DNA from: Chlamydiia bacterium
GTDB lineage: Bacteria > Chlamydiota > Chlamydiia > Chlamydiales > Simkaniaceae
Length of the DNA: 64,000 nt
Assembly (NCBI GenBank): GCA_022601645.1
Contig: JAJACH010000001.1
Coordinates: forward strand, 806,001 to 870,000
Direction of reading: 5' to 3'
Part shown: in pieces, positions 49,459 through 59,779 of the stretch
Position numbering within the stretch: position 1 is the first letter of the stretch
How the letters are laid out: every line of letters begins with the position of its first letter
Notes under the pieces: model-generated
What the model was told of the DNA's origin: nothing
Databases searched by the model: none
What the model saw: the letters and a program-made list of their open reading frames with translations, nothing else
Made by a program: the position numbers and the translations under genes

Positions 49459-51039
49459 ATGAAGACTATTCTCATGACAGGTGGCGTCCTCTCCTCGCTA
49501 GGTAAAGGAATCACTGCCGCATCCATCGCAACCTTGCTTGAAAGCCGCGGACTTAAGGTTTCAATTCTTAAGCTCGACCCCTACTTAAACGTCGACCCAG
49601 GCACCATGAACCCCTTCCAGCACGGCGAAGTTTACGTCACTGACGACGGCGCCGAGACCGACCTCGACCTTGGCCACTACTACCGCTTTTCTAACTCCCC
49701 CTTATCGAAGCGATCAAATGCCACGACCGGCCAGATTTATGAGACCATTTTGCGCAAAGAACGGCGCGGCGATTTCTTAGGGAATACCGTTCAAGTCATT
49801 CCTCACGTAACCGATGAGATCAAGCACAGGATCCGCCACTGCACAAATGGCGATGATGTCGATGTGCTCGTGATCGAAATTGGTGGCACCGTAGGAGATA
49901 TTGAACTCGGGCCCTTCTTGGAAGCGATCCGCCAATACAGGAATGAGCTAGACGGCGATTGCATCAACATTCACTTAACGTATGTTCCCATGATTAAGGC
50001 TGCCGGTGAAGTGAAGACAAAACCAACGCAGCACTCGGTCCAATTCCTCCGCGCAACAGGCATCTCCCCCGACATCATTCTCTGTCGCTGCGAAGACCCG
50101 CTTCCATCTGATGTAAAAAATAAGATCGCTCTTTTCTGCGGTGTTTCAAAAGCAGCTGTTTTTGAAGAGCCCGATGTAAAAAATTCCATCTATGAAGTCC
50201 CACTTGAACTTAACGAGCAAAAATTCGACGATTATGTCTGTAACCTTCTCGACCTCCCCACGAAGAAATCGAATATTACGAAATGGAAGAAGATGGTCAC
50301 AACAGCCATTAATCCCAAGGGGAAGGTGCGCGTTGGAGTGGTTGGTAAATACATCCAGCACCAAGACGCTTACAAATCGGTCTTTGAAGCATTGACCCAT
50401 GGAGGCATTGCAAACAATCTCGAAGTTGAAATTGTCGGATTTGAAGCAGAAACCCTCAAATCAGTGCCAAAAAACATTGATGGCTTCCTAATCCCAGGTG
50501 GTTTTGGCGAGAGAGGCTTCGAAGGCAAACTCAAAATTGCCAAACACTGCCGCGAGAAAAAGGTGCCTTACTTTGGCATATGCCTTGGTATGCAGGTCAT
50601 GGTGGTTGAATTTGCCCGAAATGTTCTCAAATTAAAAGCCCACTCAACCGAGATGGATGCCGATACAAGTGACCCTGTCATCTCTCTTCTTAGCGAGCAA
50701 AAAGGTGTAGAAAATCTAGGCGGCACGATGCGTCTTGGTGCCTACCCATGTAAGCTCGATAAAAAATCGAAAGCCTACAAAGCTTATGGTAAAGAAAATA
50801 TCTCAGAGCGTCATCGCCATCGGTACGAATTCAACAATGCGTACAAAAAAGAGATCGAGGCAAAAGGCCTACACATTGCCGGCGTCAACCCCAAGCAAAA
50901 GCTCTGCGAAATTACTGAAGTCAAAGACCATCCATGGATGGTTGGCGTTCAATTCCACCCGGAATTCAAATCAAAACCTACCGCACCACATCCTCTATTT
51001 GCTGACTTTATCAAGGCTTTGAAGGGTAAACGTGGGTAG
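49459..51039 (+). CDS. pyrG: CTP synthase
   Basis: Makes CTP from UTP with glutamine. The 526-residue protein has the synthetase half (MTGGVLSSLGKGITAASIATLLE, LKLDPYLNVDPGTMNPFQHGEVYVTDDG, EIGGTVGDIE) and the class I glutaminase half (FLIPGGFGERGFEGK, YFGICLGMQVMVVE with the catalytic Cys, GVQFHPEFKS). It opens the pyrG-ruvX-zwf-opcA-pgl run; the gene order around it matches what I recall for Chlamydia. Confidence 0.97.
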   Translation: MKTILMTGGVLSSLGKGITAASIATLLESRGLKVSILKLDPYLNVDPGTMNPFQHGEVYVTDDGAETDLDLGHYYRFSNSPLSKRSNATTGQIYETILRKERRGDFLGNTVQVIPHVTDEIKHRIRHCTNGDDVDVLVIEIGGTVGDIELGPFLEAIRQYRNELDGDCINIHLTYVPMIKAAGEVKTKPTQHSVQFLRATGISPDIILCRCEDPLPSDVKNKIALFCGVSKAAVFEEPDVKNSIYEVPLELNEQKFDDYVCNLLDLPTKKSNITKWKKMVTTAINPKGKVRVGVVGKYIQHQDAYKSVFEALTHGGIANNLEVEIVGFEAETLKSVPKNIDGFLIPGGFGERGFEGKLKIAKHCREKKVPYFGICLGMQVMVVEFARNVLKLKAHSTEMDADTSDPVISLLSEQKGVENLGGTMRLGAYPCKLDKKSKAYKAYGKENISERHRHRYEFNNAYKKEIEAKGLHIAGVNPKQKLCEITEVKDHPWMVGVQFHPEFKSKPTAPHPLFADFIKALKGKRG

Positions 51040-51439
51040 ACTGATCGGCATCGACTACGGTACAAAGCGGATCGGCATCGCCCAGTCTGATATCATGCGC
51101 GTTTTGGCTTCCCCCCAAGATCCCATCATGGCAAAAAAAACGCTTGATGAGACCATTAAGCTGATCGTAGACACCTACCCCGATTGCGACGCGTTTATCG
51201 TTGGTCTTCCCCTTCTTTTGAGCGGCGAAGACAGTGATACAACGATCAAAGCTCGCGCTTTTGCAAAGAAGCTAGAAGAAGTGTCTGGTAAAGAAGTTCA
51301 TCTTTGGGATGAGCGTCTCACCTCAAAACAGGTCGAAAAATCGATGATCGCAGGTGGTGTAAAACGAAAAAAACGAACCCCACACGTCGACAGCTTAAGT
51401 GCGACCCTTATTCTCCAGAATTACCTAGATAGAAATTGA
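51032..51439 (+). CDS. ruvX: Pre-16S rRNA nuclease / RuvX (YqgF)
   Basis: A 135-residue RNase H-like protein: GRLIGIDYGTKRIGIAQSD front with the catalytic Asp, IVGLPLLLSGEDSDTTIKARAF, VHLWDERLTSKQVEK and the terminal HVDSLSATLILQNYL. Members mature 16S rRNA 5' ends; an older annotation is Holliday-junction resolvase. It overlaps the end of pyrG by 8 bp, an arrangement also known in Chlamydia. Confidence 0.93.
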   Translation: MGRLIGIDYGTKRIGIAQSDIMRVLASPQDPIMAKKTLDETIKLIVDTYPDCDAFIVGLPLLLSGEDSDTTIKARAFAKKLEEVSGKEVHLWDERLTSKQVEKSMIAGGVKRKKRTPHVDSLSATLILQNYLDRN

Positions 51440-51473
51440 AAAACGTGCTTTCCTAAAGAAAAAAGGTGTTTCT

Positions 51474-53003
51474 ATGTCACATCCTCTACATGAACCAGGT
51501 CAGGTTAAACGCAATCTAGACCCGTGCGTCTTAGTAATTTTTGGAGCCACAGGTGATCTTACGGCAAAAAAACTCATGCCAGCTCTTTACAACCTCACCC
51601 GTGAAGGCCAACTCCCCACTAACTTTGCTTGTGTAGGCTTTGCACGCCGCGAAAAATCGAATGAAGACTTCCGCTCAGAAATGAAAGAGGCGGTAAGTAG
51701 CCATTCAAGGATCAAACCTGTAGATGAATCCGTTTGGCAACACTTCCAAGAACAAGTGTTCTATCACGAGTCGAGTTTTGACGATGACAATGGTTACGAG
51801 AGACTTGCTAAGTTCTTGAAAGACTTAGACACCCGCTATGGAACGAATGGAAATAGGGTTTTTTACCTCTCCACCCAACCCAGTTCCTTTACCATGATTG
51901 TGGAAAAACTCCGCAAAAATGGCCTTATCTACGACCACGATCCAGAGGGTAACTCCCCCTTTTCTCGGGTGATTATCGAAAAACCCTTCGGACACGACCT
52001 TACTTCCGCAAAAGCCCTTCAAGCAGACCTTCTCGCTCACCTCGTCGAAGAGCAAATCTACCGGATTGACCACTACCTTGGTAAAGAAACGGTGCAAAAC
52101 CTATTAACCTTCCGCTTTGCCAACTCAATATTCGAGTCGCTATGGAATCACCGCTACATCGATCACATCCAAATCACCGCAGCTGAGGATATCGGCATTG
52201 AAAAGCGGGGGAAATTTTATGAAGAATCAGGCCTCATGCGTGACATTATTCAAAATCACGTGATGCAAATCATGTCGATTGTCACTATGGAACCACCCGT
52301 CAACTTAGACGCCTCTTCCATTCACGATGAGAAAGTAAAGGTCTTAGAGGCCATTCGCCCCTTTAAAGACTTCGATTGTGAAGCTGTGCGTGGCCAATAC
52401 GGCCCTGGCTTTGTTGGTGGAGAAGCCGCTAAAGGTTACCGCGAAGAAGCCAATGTCGACCCAAACTCCTGCATAGAAACCTACGGCGCTGTCAAAATCT
52501 TCATCGATAACTGGCGGTGGGATGGCGTGCCAATCTACCTTCGCGCTGCCAAACGGCTTCCCAAACGGTGTACGGAAATCGCTGTTGTCTACAAAGAACC
52601 ACCAGGGATCCTCTTCAAGGAAATGAATAAAAGCAATGAGCCGAATGTGCTTGCCATTCGCGTGCAGCCCAATGAAGGGATCTCGATTAAAATGAACTGT
52701 AAAGTCCCAGGACCTGTTAGCCCGATACAGCCTGTTAAAATGGACTTTCGTTATGCAAGTTTCTTCGGTTTAGCTCCACCTGATGCCTACGAAAGACTCA
52801 TCACCGACTGCATTTTAGGCGACTCGACCCTCTTTGCTAGACAAGACGAAGTGTTCCATTCATGGACCCTCTACACCCCCCTTCTAGACTATTGGCAAAA
52901 CACTACTCCTGACGAGTTCCCGAACTACATGGCTGGAAGCTGGGGCCCATCAAGCGCCGATGTCATGATGGCTCGAGATGGCCGAAAATGGAGATTGATT
53001 TAA
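51474..53003 (+). CDS. zwf: Glucose-6-phosphate 1-dehydrogenase
   Basis: First step of the oxidative pentose-phosphate pathway, making NADPH. The 509 residues include VLVIFGATGDLTAKKLMPALYNL (NADP site), VIIEKPFGHDL, the active-site IDHYLGKETVQNLLTFRFAN, and GVPIYLRAAKRLPKR. Ribosome site AAAGGTG precedes the ATG. It is followed by opcA (30-bp gap) and pgl, so the pathway entry is one unit. Confidence 0.96.
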   Translation: MSHPLHEPGQVKRNLDPCVLVIFGATGDLTAKKLMPALYNLTREGQLPTNFACVGFARREKSNEDFRSEMKEAVSSHSRIKPVDESVWQHFQEQVFYHESSFDDDNGYERLAKFLKDLDTRYGTNGNRVFYLSTQPSSFTMIVEKLRKNGLIYDHDPEGNSPFSRVIIEKPFGHDLTSAKALQADLLAHLVEEQIYRIDHYLGKETVQNLLTFRFANSIFESLWNHRYIDHIQITAAEDIGIEKRGKFYEESGLMRDIIQNHVMQIMSIVTMEPPVNLDASSIHDEKVKVLEAIRPFKDFDCEAVRGQYGPGFVGGEAAKGYREEANVDPNSCIETYGAVKIFIDNWRWDGVPIYLRAAKRLPKRCTEIAVVYKEPPGILFKEMNKSNEPNVLAIRVQPNEGISIKMNCKVPGPVSPIQPVKMDFRYASFFGLAPPDAYERLITDCILGDSTLFARQDEVFHSWTLYTPLLDYWQNTTPDEFPNYMAGSWGPSSADVMMARDGRKWRLI

Positions 53004-53033
53004 AGAAACTATGAAGATAAACTGCGGGAAAAT

Positions 53034-54101
53034 ATGAGCGAACAACTAATCAAGCCCTCTGATATAGATAGCGAACTTCAACGCATTTGGGAATCCCTCC
53101 AGGGAACCAACAAAATGCGCGCATGTCTATTCAACTTAATTATTTATTCGAAGAAAGATCAGCGGGTTGAATACCTTAAGACGGTAGCTCAAAAAATCAT
53201 TAAAAAATTCCCCTCAAGGATTATTTTTGCAACCTGTGACCCACGTTGCACGGATACCGAACTAAAAGCATCAGTCTCAGTTGTAACTGCCGAACAAGGT
53301 GAAAATGAGATTGTATGCGATATGATCCATATAGACGCGTGTGGCACTTCACTTGACCGCGTTCCCTTTGTAATCTTACCCCACATTTTACCTGACCTTC
53401 CCATTTACCTTCTCTACGGGTCTGACCCAATTACATCTGATCCGATCTCGGAACAAATCGAAACATTTGCAACGCGCATTATCTTTGACTCAGAAACATC
53501 AGACAATCTCCCCCAATTTGCCCGCGCCGTCTTAGAACACCAAGAACACGCGCATGCCGATATTGCAGACCTTAACTGGGCTCGCACGGAAGAGTGGCGC
53601 ACCCTTCTTACCGATACTTTTCATACAGACGAACGTCTCGCTCAGCTTAAAAATGCAAACTCCATTCGCATTCACTACAACTCAAGCGAATCAAAAGCAC
53701 TTTCACACACACACGTTCAATCCGTCTACCTCGGAAATTGGCTTGCTACACAACTAGGCTGGCAGCTTCAAGGCATCGAAGAGAAACACACATTTATCTA
53801 TGACAAATGCAAAATCGAACTCATTCCAAAGCCAACTGAATCAATCACAAGCGGACGTGTCCTTGCGGTTGAAATTAATACTTCAAACGATGAACACTTT
53901 CACTTACACCGCAACCTTGATTGCCAAGACCGCGTGACGATTGAAGTCTCAACACCAGAAGTGTGCTACCTCCCTCTTTGCACCATGTTTAGAGTCGACG
54001 AAGTCGGCCAATCACTTGTGCATGAAGTCACCCACAGAGGTACTTCTCAGCACTATTTAAACCTAATGAAAACACTTTCAACCCTTGAGGCCGAAATATG
54101 A
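53034..54101 (+). CDS. opcA: OpcA-like glucose-6-phosphate dehydrogenase assembly protein
   Basis: A 355-residue protein with the OpcA layout: RACLFNLIIYSKKDQ front, KFPSRIIFATCDPR, a VPFVILPHILPDLPIYLLYGSDP block and IADLNWARTEEWRTLLTDTF. OpcA was described in cyanobacteria and actinobacteria, where it allosterically activates Zwf. Its place exactly between zwf and pgl supports this role. In Chlamydia I recall zwf directly followed by devB, so the extra gene is notable. It overlaps pgl by 4 bp. Confidence 0.85.
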   Translation: MSEQLIKPSDIDSELQRIWESLQGTNKMRACLFNLIIYSKKDQRVEYLKTVAQKIIKKFPSRIIFATCDPRCTDTELKASVSVVTAEQGENEIVCDMIHIDACGTSLDRVPFVILPHILPDLPIYLLYGSDPITSDPISEQIETFATRIIFDSETSDNLPQFARAVLEHQEHAHADIADLNWARTEEWRTLLTDTFHTDERLAQLKNANSIRIHYNSSESKALSHTHVQSVYLGNWLATQLGWQLQGIEEKHTFIYDKCKIELIPKPTESITSGRVLAVEINTSNDEHFHLHRNLDCQDRVTIEVSTPEVCYLPLCTMFRVDEVGQSLVHEVTHRGTSQHYLNLMKTLSTLEAEI

Positions 54102-54796
54102 TCGAAAACGCCATGACTAAAGTCCCAGGAGACAAACAAGCGACCCTGGACTTTGCAGTGAAACACTGGGTAACCATGGCACAAAATTCGATCAAAGACC
54201 ACGGCGCTTTCTTTGTTGCCCTCTCTGGAGGATCAACCCCCAAAGCCATCTTCGAACGCCTCGCCACACACACCGATGTCGAATGGTCTCAAGTTTACCT
54301 CTTTTGGTCTGATGAGCGAAACGTCCCACCAAATCATCCTGACTCCAACTACAAAATGGCTATGGATGCTGGCTTCAGTAAATTGCCTGTAACCCACGTC
54401 TATCGCATGAAAACCGAAGAACCTCCAGAAACCTACGAAACCACTATCCGCCAAACTCTCAATGGAAAACCTTTTGATCTCATCATGCTAGGCATGGGGG
54501 ATGACGGCCACACAGCATCTCTTTTTCCGCAAACAGAAGCGCTACACGAAACCAAAAAATGGGTCACCTCAAACTACGTCCCGCAAAAACAAACGTATCG
54601 CATGACCATGACCTACAGCTGTCTGAACCAAAATTCAGCCCAAACAGTTCTCTATGTCCTTGGAGACAACAAGAAAGAGATGGTCCGCTCCGTGCTCGAA
54701 CATGGCGCCGAACTTCCCTCCGGTGGAGTTGGAACCAAAGAGCATAAAGCTCTCTGGATCCTAGATACAGGCGCAGCCTCTCTCCTTTCGACTTAA
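54098..54796 (+). CDS. pgl: 6-phosphogluconolactonase
   Basis: Hydrolyses 6-phosphogluconolactone from Zwf. The 232-residue DevB/Pgl-type protein has FVALSGGSTPKAIFERL, VYLFWSDERNVPPNHPDSNYKMA, and FDLIMLGMGDDGHTASLFP. It is translationally coupled to opcA (ATGA) and converges on the MFS gene with a 4-bp overlap. 6-phosphogluconate dehydrogenase is not in the window. Confidence 0.95.
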   Translation: MIENAMTKVPGDKQATLDFAVKHWVTMAQNSIKDHGAFFVALSGGSTPKAIFERLATHTDVEWSQVYLFWSDERNVPPNHPDSNYKMAMDAGFSKLPVTHVYRMKTEEPPETYETTIRQTLNGKPFDLIMLGMGDDGHTASLFPQTEALHETKKWVTSNYVPQKQTYRMTMTYSCLNQNSAQTVLYVLGDNKKEMVRSVLEHGAELPSGGVGTKEHKALWILDTGAASLLST

Positions 54797-56058
54797 GCTT
54801 GGCTTAGTACCGGTTTCTTTTCTCGTACCATGGCTGTTAACAGTAGACTGATTGCAAACCCTATTGGGAAAATAACAAATGAGCGCAGAAAGTCAGTGTA
54901 CGCATAAAAGCGCGCACCATTCACAAGCTGTCCATCCCAATTCATATCAATGAGATAACCTGAAATCGGCTGCAAGACAAGCGCTGAGCCCATGATCATA
55001 ATCGCAGCAACACCCATGCTTGTACCAGTAAGTTCTGGTGGATTACTTTCTGTAATGACAGGATACCCAAGAACTTGTGTGCTCGTAGTCAAACCAAGTA
55101 AAAAGAAAAGAGTTGTAAACATCAACGGCTGAGGATCTCTCACAAGCGTAATCAAACCGAAGATGATTAAGGAGGCAAAGGCACCAACATACATCACAGG
55201 CTTTCTCTGCTGTATTTTATCAGAAATAAGCCCCATTAGCGGTGAACCAACAATGGTTCCCATGCAGATCATACTTGTAATGAAAGAGGCTTCAACAAGA
55301 CCCATGCCGTGCACTTGCGTTAAGAATAAAGAGCCCCACATCGCGCCTAGGATCATAACAGGTAGATTCATAAACCCGGTGTACATCCCTGCAGCAAAAT
55401 TTTGGCGATTAAAAACTGAGCGTCTTACCCCTTCCCAGAAAGGAAGCGTTTTACCTTTCATCTCACCTTCTTCTCTTGCATCAACAACGAAAAGGAAGAT
55501 CAGCGCAAAAATGGCAAGGCCAAGACACGCGTCAATCATCAGAGCTTGCCGCCAAGTGAAGGCCTGAGCGAGCAAGGAAAAAGGGGTTTGAGCAATCACA
55601 CCGCCGAGTAAACCCATGGTAACCATAAGCCCCATGACAAGGGCATGCCAACGAGCGGGAAACCAGCGAGAACACAGCATGACGCAACTTAAGAAACAAA
55701 AAGCATTTCCGATTCCGGAGAAAAAATGACAAGCGCAGGCTTGCCAAAGCGTTGTCGAATAGGCAAATCCGAAGGTACCAAGAATACAAAGGGCAAGGGC
55801 CGCTAAAATCACACGGCGCACCGAAAAGCGATCTAAGATCATCCCAGCTGGCAACAAAAAGATAACATCTGCCATCAAGTAGGTTGAACCAAGGACACCA
55901 AAGTCTGTTGCATTAAGAGAAAGATCTTTCATAAGCATTGGAGAAATCGCATTCATCATGTGGAGCTGCATAAGCTCATACCCAAAAAAGAGCGAGGCGA
56001 CAAAGCAAATAAACGTCGCTTGCATCATACGATTTTTCGTAAGTCTCATTGCTAACAT
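54793..56058 (-). CDS. MFS transporter
   Basis: Start taken at the ATG at 56058 (421 residues) because GGAGGTAAC lies directly before it; the frame is open to 56112. About 12 membrane helices with MFS signature-like loops (LPAGMILDRFSVRRVILAALALC between helices 2 and 3; PLMGLISDKIQQRKPVMYVG in the second half). It resembles the NNP/oxalate-formate or sugar-phosphate antiporter type in layout, but substrate is not given. It overlaps tdk by 7 bp. Confidence 0.9.
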   Translation of the reverse strand: MLAMRLTKNRMMQATFICFVASLFFGYELMQLHMMNAISPMLMKDLSLNATDFGVLGSTYLMADVIFLLPAGMILDRFSVRRVILAALALCILGTFGFAYSTTLWQACACHFFSGIGNAFCFLSCVMLCSRWFPARWHALVMGLMVTMGLLGGVIAQTPFSLLAQAFTWRQALMIDACLGLAIFALIFLFVVDAREEGEMKGKTLPFWEGVRRSVFNRQNFAAGMYTGFMNLPVMILGAMWGSLFLTQVHGMGLVEASFITSMICMGTIVGSPLMGLISDKIQQRKPVMYVGAFASLIIFGLITLVRDPQPLMFTTLFFLLGLTTSTQVLGYPVITESNPPELTGTSMGVAAIMIMGSALVLQPISGYLIDMNWDGQLVNGARFYAYTDFLRSFVIFPIGFAISLLLTAMVREKKPVLSQA

Positions 56059-56651
56059 GTTACCTCCACAGGTTTTTCTAATTGAACATGCTCGATAAAA
56101 TGGAGCATGCATCTTGATTCATAACTTTCATTTCCCCCAACCTGAATTTGGGTTCCCTCCGTTACAGGATTCCCCTCACCATCAATCCGCATGTTCATCG
56201 TGGCTTTTCTTCCACAGTGGCAAATCGTTTTAATCTCTTGAATTTCTTCAGCCCAAGCAAGCAGATACATACTCCCTTCAAAAGGCTCACCTAAAAAGTC
56301 ACTTCGTAGCCCATAGCAAAGCACGGCGATATTCAACTCTTTAGTAATCCGTACAAGTTGCGCAACTTGCTCTTTTTTCATGAAATGCACTTCGTCAACA
56401 AGAATGCATTTGAGTTTGTCTGTTACGTTCTCTTGCACATACGTAAAGAAATCAAATCCTACATCAAATGGAATCGCTTCTTGCTGTAAACCGATGCGAG
56501 AATAGACCATTACCGAACCAAAACGTTGGTCAATTTTCGGAGCAAAAAGAATCGTCTCCATGCCCCGCTCTTTATAATTGTAACTTGATTGTAATAAAGT
56601 TGTACTCTTGCCTGCGTTCATTGCAGAGTAATAGAAGTAAAGTTTAGCCAT
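56052..56651 (-). CDS. tdk: Thymidine kinase
   Basis: Phosphorylates thymidine with ATP. Type II enzyme of 199 residues from MAKLYFYY (ATG 56651); an in-frame TTG at 56690 is unlikely. P-loop SAMNAGKSTTLLQ, the catalytic VDEVHFMKKEQV, LCYGLRSDFLGEPFEGS and two Cys/His zinc sites (CHCGRKA and the terminal SRCMLHF). GAGGAG lies 12 bases upstream of the ATG, slightly far. A tdk gene fits use of host thymidine. Confidence 0.94.
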   Translation of the reverse strand: MAKLYFYYSAMNAGKSTTLLQSSYNYKERGMETILFAPKIDQRFGSVMVYSRIGLQQEAIPFDVGFDFFTYVQENVTDKLKCILVDEVHFMKKEQVAQLVRITKELNIAVLCYGLRSDFLGEPFEGSMYLLAWAEEIQEIKTICHCGRKATMNMRIDGEGNPVTEGTQIQVGGNESYESRCMLHFIEHVQLEKPVEVTC

Positions 56652-56763
56652 GGGGGAACTATACTCCTCAGGATTAATTTTAACAACCAATTTTTACCAA
56701 CTAAGTATCAAGGTTTTATGTAGTTCTGGATTGGAATAGAAACATGTAGTAAAATACCAAACC

Positions 56764-57720
56764 ATGTTAGTTCTTGGGATCGAATCTACTTGCGATGAAT
56801 CCGCAGCAAGCCTTGTAAGAGATGGGAAAGTCATCCTTTCAAACGTCATTGCTTCTCAAGTCGAAATGCAAAAGCAATACGGCGGCGTTTTTCCTGAAAT
56901 GGCCTCACGTGCACATGTCGATGCAATGATGCCTGTTATCACAGAGGCACTCCTCGGCGAAAAGCCCGACTTAATCGCTGTGGCAAACCGCCCAGGCCTA
57001 ATGGGCTCAATCTTGATGGGAGTGACAGCAGCTGAAGCGTTATCGCTTGCTTGGAACGTTCCTTTAGTAGGCGTCAACCACGTTGAGGCACACCTCTACG
57101 CAGCAATGATGGATACACAGCATTTTCCAGCCCTTGGTGTTGTCGTAAGCGGCGGCCACACCCACCTTGTGAAAGTCACAAGCCCCCTAGAATATGAGAT
57201 GCTTGGCCAAACGGTTGATGATGCGATAGGTGAGGCCTTTGATAAAGTAGCGCGCATGATGAATCTCGGCTATCCAGGAGGTCCTGAAATCGAGAAACTC
57301 GCTAAAAGTGGTGATCCGAAGCGTTTTCCATTCCGCGGCGGAAGGGTAAAAGGGCGCCCCTTGGACTTCTCCTTCAGTGGCCTTAAAACAAATGTTTTAT
57401 ACTCCCTCAAAGAGCTCGAGCTCAATTTACAAAATACACAAGATATTGCTGCAAGTTTTCAAAGAGCGGCATTTGACGACATTTATCAAAAAACACTTAA
57501 AGCGGCAGAGGAAATTTGTCCTAAAGCCATTTATTTAGGAGGCGGTGTGACAAATAGCGTGCGCCTTCAAGAAATGTTTCAAAACTGTGGCTACCCTGTC
57601 TATTTCCCTCAAAAAGGGCTTTCTCTAGATAATGGCGCCATGATTGCAGGACTTGGCTACCACGTTTACCAAGAAAATGGCCCTATTTCACTGCCACTCG
57701 CAACTTCTCCTCGCCTATAA
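56764..57720 (+). CDS. tsaD: tRNA N6-adenosine threonylcarbamoyltransferase (TsaD)
   Basis: Adds the threonylcarbamoyl group at A37 of ANN-decoding tRNAs. The 318-residue ASKHA-fold protein has LGIESTCDESAASLV, MASRAHVDAMMPV, NRPGLMGSILMGV, the metal-binding VNHVEAHLYAA, GVVVSGGHTHLV and IYLGGGVTNSVRL. Normally about 335-345 residues; this one is at the short end. Single gene, followed by rpmG. Confidence 0.95.
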   Translation: MLVLGIESTCDESAASLVRDGKVILSNVIASQVEMQKQYGGVFPEMASRAHVDAMMPVITEALLGEKPDLIAVANRPGLMGSILMGVTAAEALSLAWNVPLVGVNHVEAHLYAAMMDTQHFPALGVVVSGGHTHLVKVTSPLEYEMLGQTVDDAIGEAFDKVARMMNLGYPGGPEIEKLAKSGDPKRFPFRGGRVKGRPLDFSFSGLKTNVLYSLKELELNLQNTQDIAASFQRAAFDDIYQKTLKAAEEICPKAIYLGGGVTNSVRLQEMFQNCGYPVYFPQKGLSLDNGAMIAGLGYHVYQENGPISLPLATSPRL

Positions 57721-57764
57721 TAAATGAATTTTGTATGATGTCTGTCTAAAAAGGAGCACTGATC

Positions 57765-57926
57765 ATGGCGAAGAAAGGCGCTAGAGAAATTGTAAAGCTG
57801 AAGAGCACAGAAAGCCACGAGACGTATTGGACGAAGAAAAACAAGCGAAATACTCCAGATCGTATGGAGAGACGCAAGTACGACAAAACCCTTCGCCGCC
57901 ACGTCATTTTTAAAGAAGCAAAGTGA
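57765..57926 (+). CDS. rpmG: 50S ribosomal protein L33
   Basis: A 53-residue protein beginning [19 protein letters not shown] and ending [11 protein letters not shown], recognisable as L33 of the no-zinc type (no CxxC pairs). AAGGAG (57751-57756) precedes the ATG. Its TGA overlaps the GTG start of the next gene (GTGA). L33 followed by the lolC/E-lolD pair is an order I recall from Chlamydia. Confidence 0.94.
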   Translation: MAKKGAREIVKLKSTESHETYWTKKNKRNTPDRMERRKYDKTLRRHVIFKEAK

Positions 57927-59779
57927 AATTTGAACTCCTGTTCGCAAAAGAGTATCTAGTCCCACGGCGAAAAGCTCTGTCGCGGGCAATCATCGGTACG
58001 CTATCGGTTGCCGTCATCTCGATGGTGGTCTGGCTGGTGTTACTGTTTGTCTCAATCACGGACGGGATTCAAAATCGCTGGCTCGGTTATCTAACGGCTC
58101 TTAAGGCCCCGATTCAAATTGTCCCCACACAAAAGTACTACCACTCTTATTACTATAAAATTGATGAGTTTGCGAGCGCTTCTGACTACACGAGAAAAAC
58201 ACTTGGTGAGAAAAAGGACGCGCTTTCCGACCCGTTCGATCCCGATTTTGACGCCGAACTCCCAGCTCACCTCCCCCCACCAGATGTTGACTCTAGAGGG
58301 AATTTTTTAGCCCCTGCCAAAAGACTGTTTGCCTCATTAGATGAAATGCACCTTCGTGTAGAAGATTACGAATGTTCACCCGTTGTTTTGCAAATGCAAG
58401 TGGGAGATGGGATTAGCCGCTCAAACTTTACCCAAGCGATCTACTTAAGCTCTTTTTCTGGAAAAAGCCACGAAATCTATTCAAAAGTGTTGCCCCCAGA
58501 AGTTCGTGACCTCAAAGACTGGTCTCATGTCGAAATAGAAGAGGTCGAGGTAGGACCCCACGCCACAGTCCCCATTGAAATGCTCCCGGAAAACGTCCCA
58601 TTTCATGGAAACGTAATTTTCACCGGCGGAAAATTATCCCACGCCATCTTAACTGATACAAGTGGAACTCTTAAACGCATCGGATCCGACCTTTTTTACG
58701 AAAACGATAATCAAACCTTTGTCGTCCGCTCTCCCCTTCTTCTCAATGAAACGTTTAAGGCCAAAGTAATCAATGATGAAGTGGTCATTCCCCTCCAAGG
58801 GAAACAACTTCGTGGTGTAATGCCGCTTAGCAGTTTAAAGATTACCAAATTCAAACCGCATCGCTCATTTGAAAAAAAACCCTCAAAAGCACCCCCTTGG
58901 ATTTACCAAGTAGGAGATGAATACCAGCTTCCAAATGATGGCATCTTGCTCCCAAAGAATTTCCAAGAAACTGGCCTTTCTGTTGGCGATATCGGCCATG
59001 CGATCTATGCCTCATCTAGCAGCGGCACCATGATGGAACAGCGTATCCCTGTCAAAGTAGCCGGCTTTTATGATGCCGGGGTTTGGTCGATTGGCAATCG
59101 CGTCGGATTTGTCAGCCATGACTTAGTTCGTCATATTAACGCTTCTGGAAACGCTCTTCCCATCGACAACACTCTCGTCAATGGTCTCCACATCTGGCTT
59201 GATGATATCAACCAAACAAAAGAAATGGTCAGCGCAATTAAGGACAAGTTAGCAGATGCAGGCATTGGATCCTATTTCACTGTGACGCCTTACTACGAAT
59301 ACGACTACGCAAAAGAAATGCTCATGCAGTTTCGCTCTGATCAAAACCTTTTTATGATTGTCGGCATTCTCATTCTGATCGTCGCTTGTTGCAATATCAT
59401 TTCTCTCCTTATGCTCCTTGTCAACGATAAGAAAAAAGAGATTGGCACGCTGCAAGCCATGGGCGCTTCTAAAGGAATGATTGCCACAATCTTCGGACTC
59501 TGTGGAGGATTTCTTGGTTTGATCAGCGCTCTTATCGGTACCATCTTAGGCGTGATTACGCTAAAAAATATCAACGGCCTCGTCGCGTTTTTGAGCAAGA
59601 TTCAAGGGCATGATATGTTTTCTGCAACTTACTACGGACACTCCTTGCCCGAAACCATTTCGTTTAAGGCTATCCTTTTTATTGCGATTGTAACCCCACT
59701 GATCTCTCTTCTTGCCGCACTTATCCCCGCAATGAAAGCTGTTAAGCTCAAACCTTCACAAATACTGAGGAATGAATGA
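57923..59779 (+). CDS. lolC: Lipoprotein-release ABC transporter permease (LolC/E-like)
   Basis: A 618-residue inner-membrane protein with one N-terminal helix (about 20-45), a large periplasmic domain (about 50-470) and three further helices near the C-terminus containing the FtsX/MacB-type motif ([39 protein letters not shown]). In the Lol system it removes lipoproteins from the inner membrane. It is larger than E. coli LolC/E (about 400), with an enlarged periplasmic part, and is the only permease here, so it may work as a homodimer (LolF-like). GTG start at the end of rpmG. Confidence 0.88.
   Translation: MKFELLFAKEYLVPRRKALSRAIIGTLSVAVISMVVWLVLLFVSITDGIQNRWLGYLTALKAPIQIVPTQKYYHSYYYKIDEFASASDYTRKTLGEKKDALSDPFDPDFDAELPAHLPPPDVDSRGNFLAPAKRLFASLDEMHLRVEDYECSPVVLQMQVGDGISRSNFTQAIYLSSFSGKSHEIYSKVLPPEVRDLKDWSHVEIEEVEVGPHATVPIEMLPENVPFHGNVIFTGGKLSHAILTDTSGTLKRIGSDLFYENDNQTFVVRSPLLLNETFKAKVINDEVVIPLQGKQLRGVMPLSSLKITKFKPHRSFEKKPSKAPPWIYQVGDEYQLPNDGILLPKNFQETGLSVGDIGHAIYASSSSGTMMEQRIPVKVAGFYDAGVWSIGNRVGFVSHDLVRHINASGNALPIDNTLVNGLHIWLDDINQTKEMVSAIKDKLADAGIGSYFTVTPYYEYDYAKEMLMQFRSDQNLFMIVGILILIVACCNIISLLMLLVNDKKKEIGTLQAMGASKGMIATIFGLCGGFLGLISALIGTILGVITLKNINGLVAFLSKIQGHDMFSATYYGHSLPETISFKAILFIAIVTPLISLLAALIPAMKAVKLKPSQILRNE

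Noticed and set aside
49401-49526. N-terminal extension of the first EamA transporter
   Set aside because: The added residues are not membrane-like, overlap the divergent pyrG start, and the ATG at 49400 has a good ribosome site.
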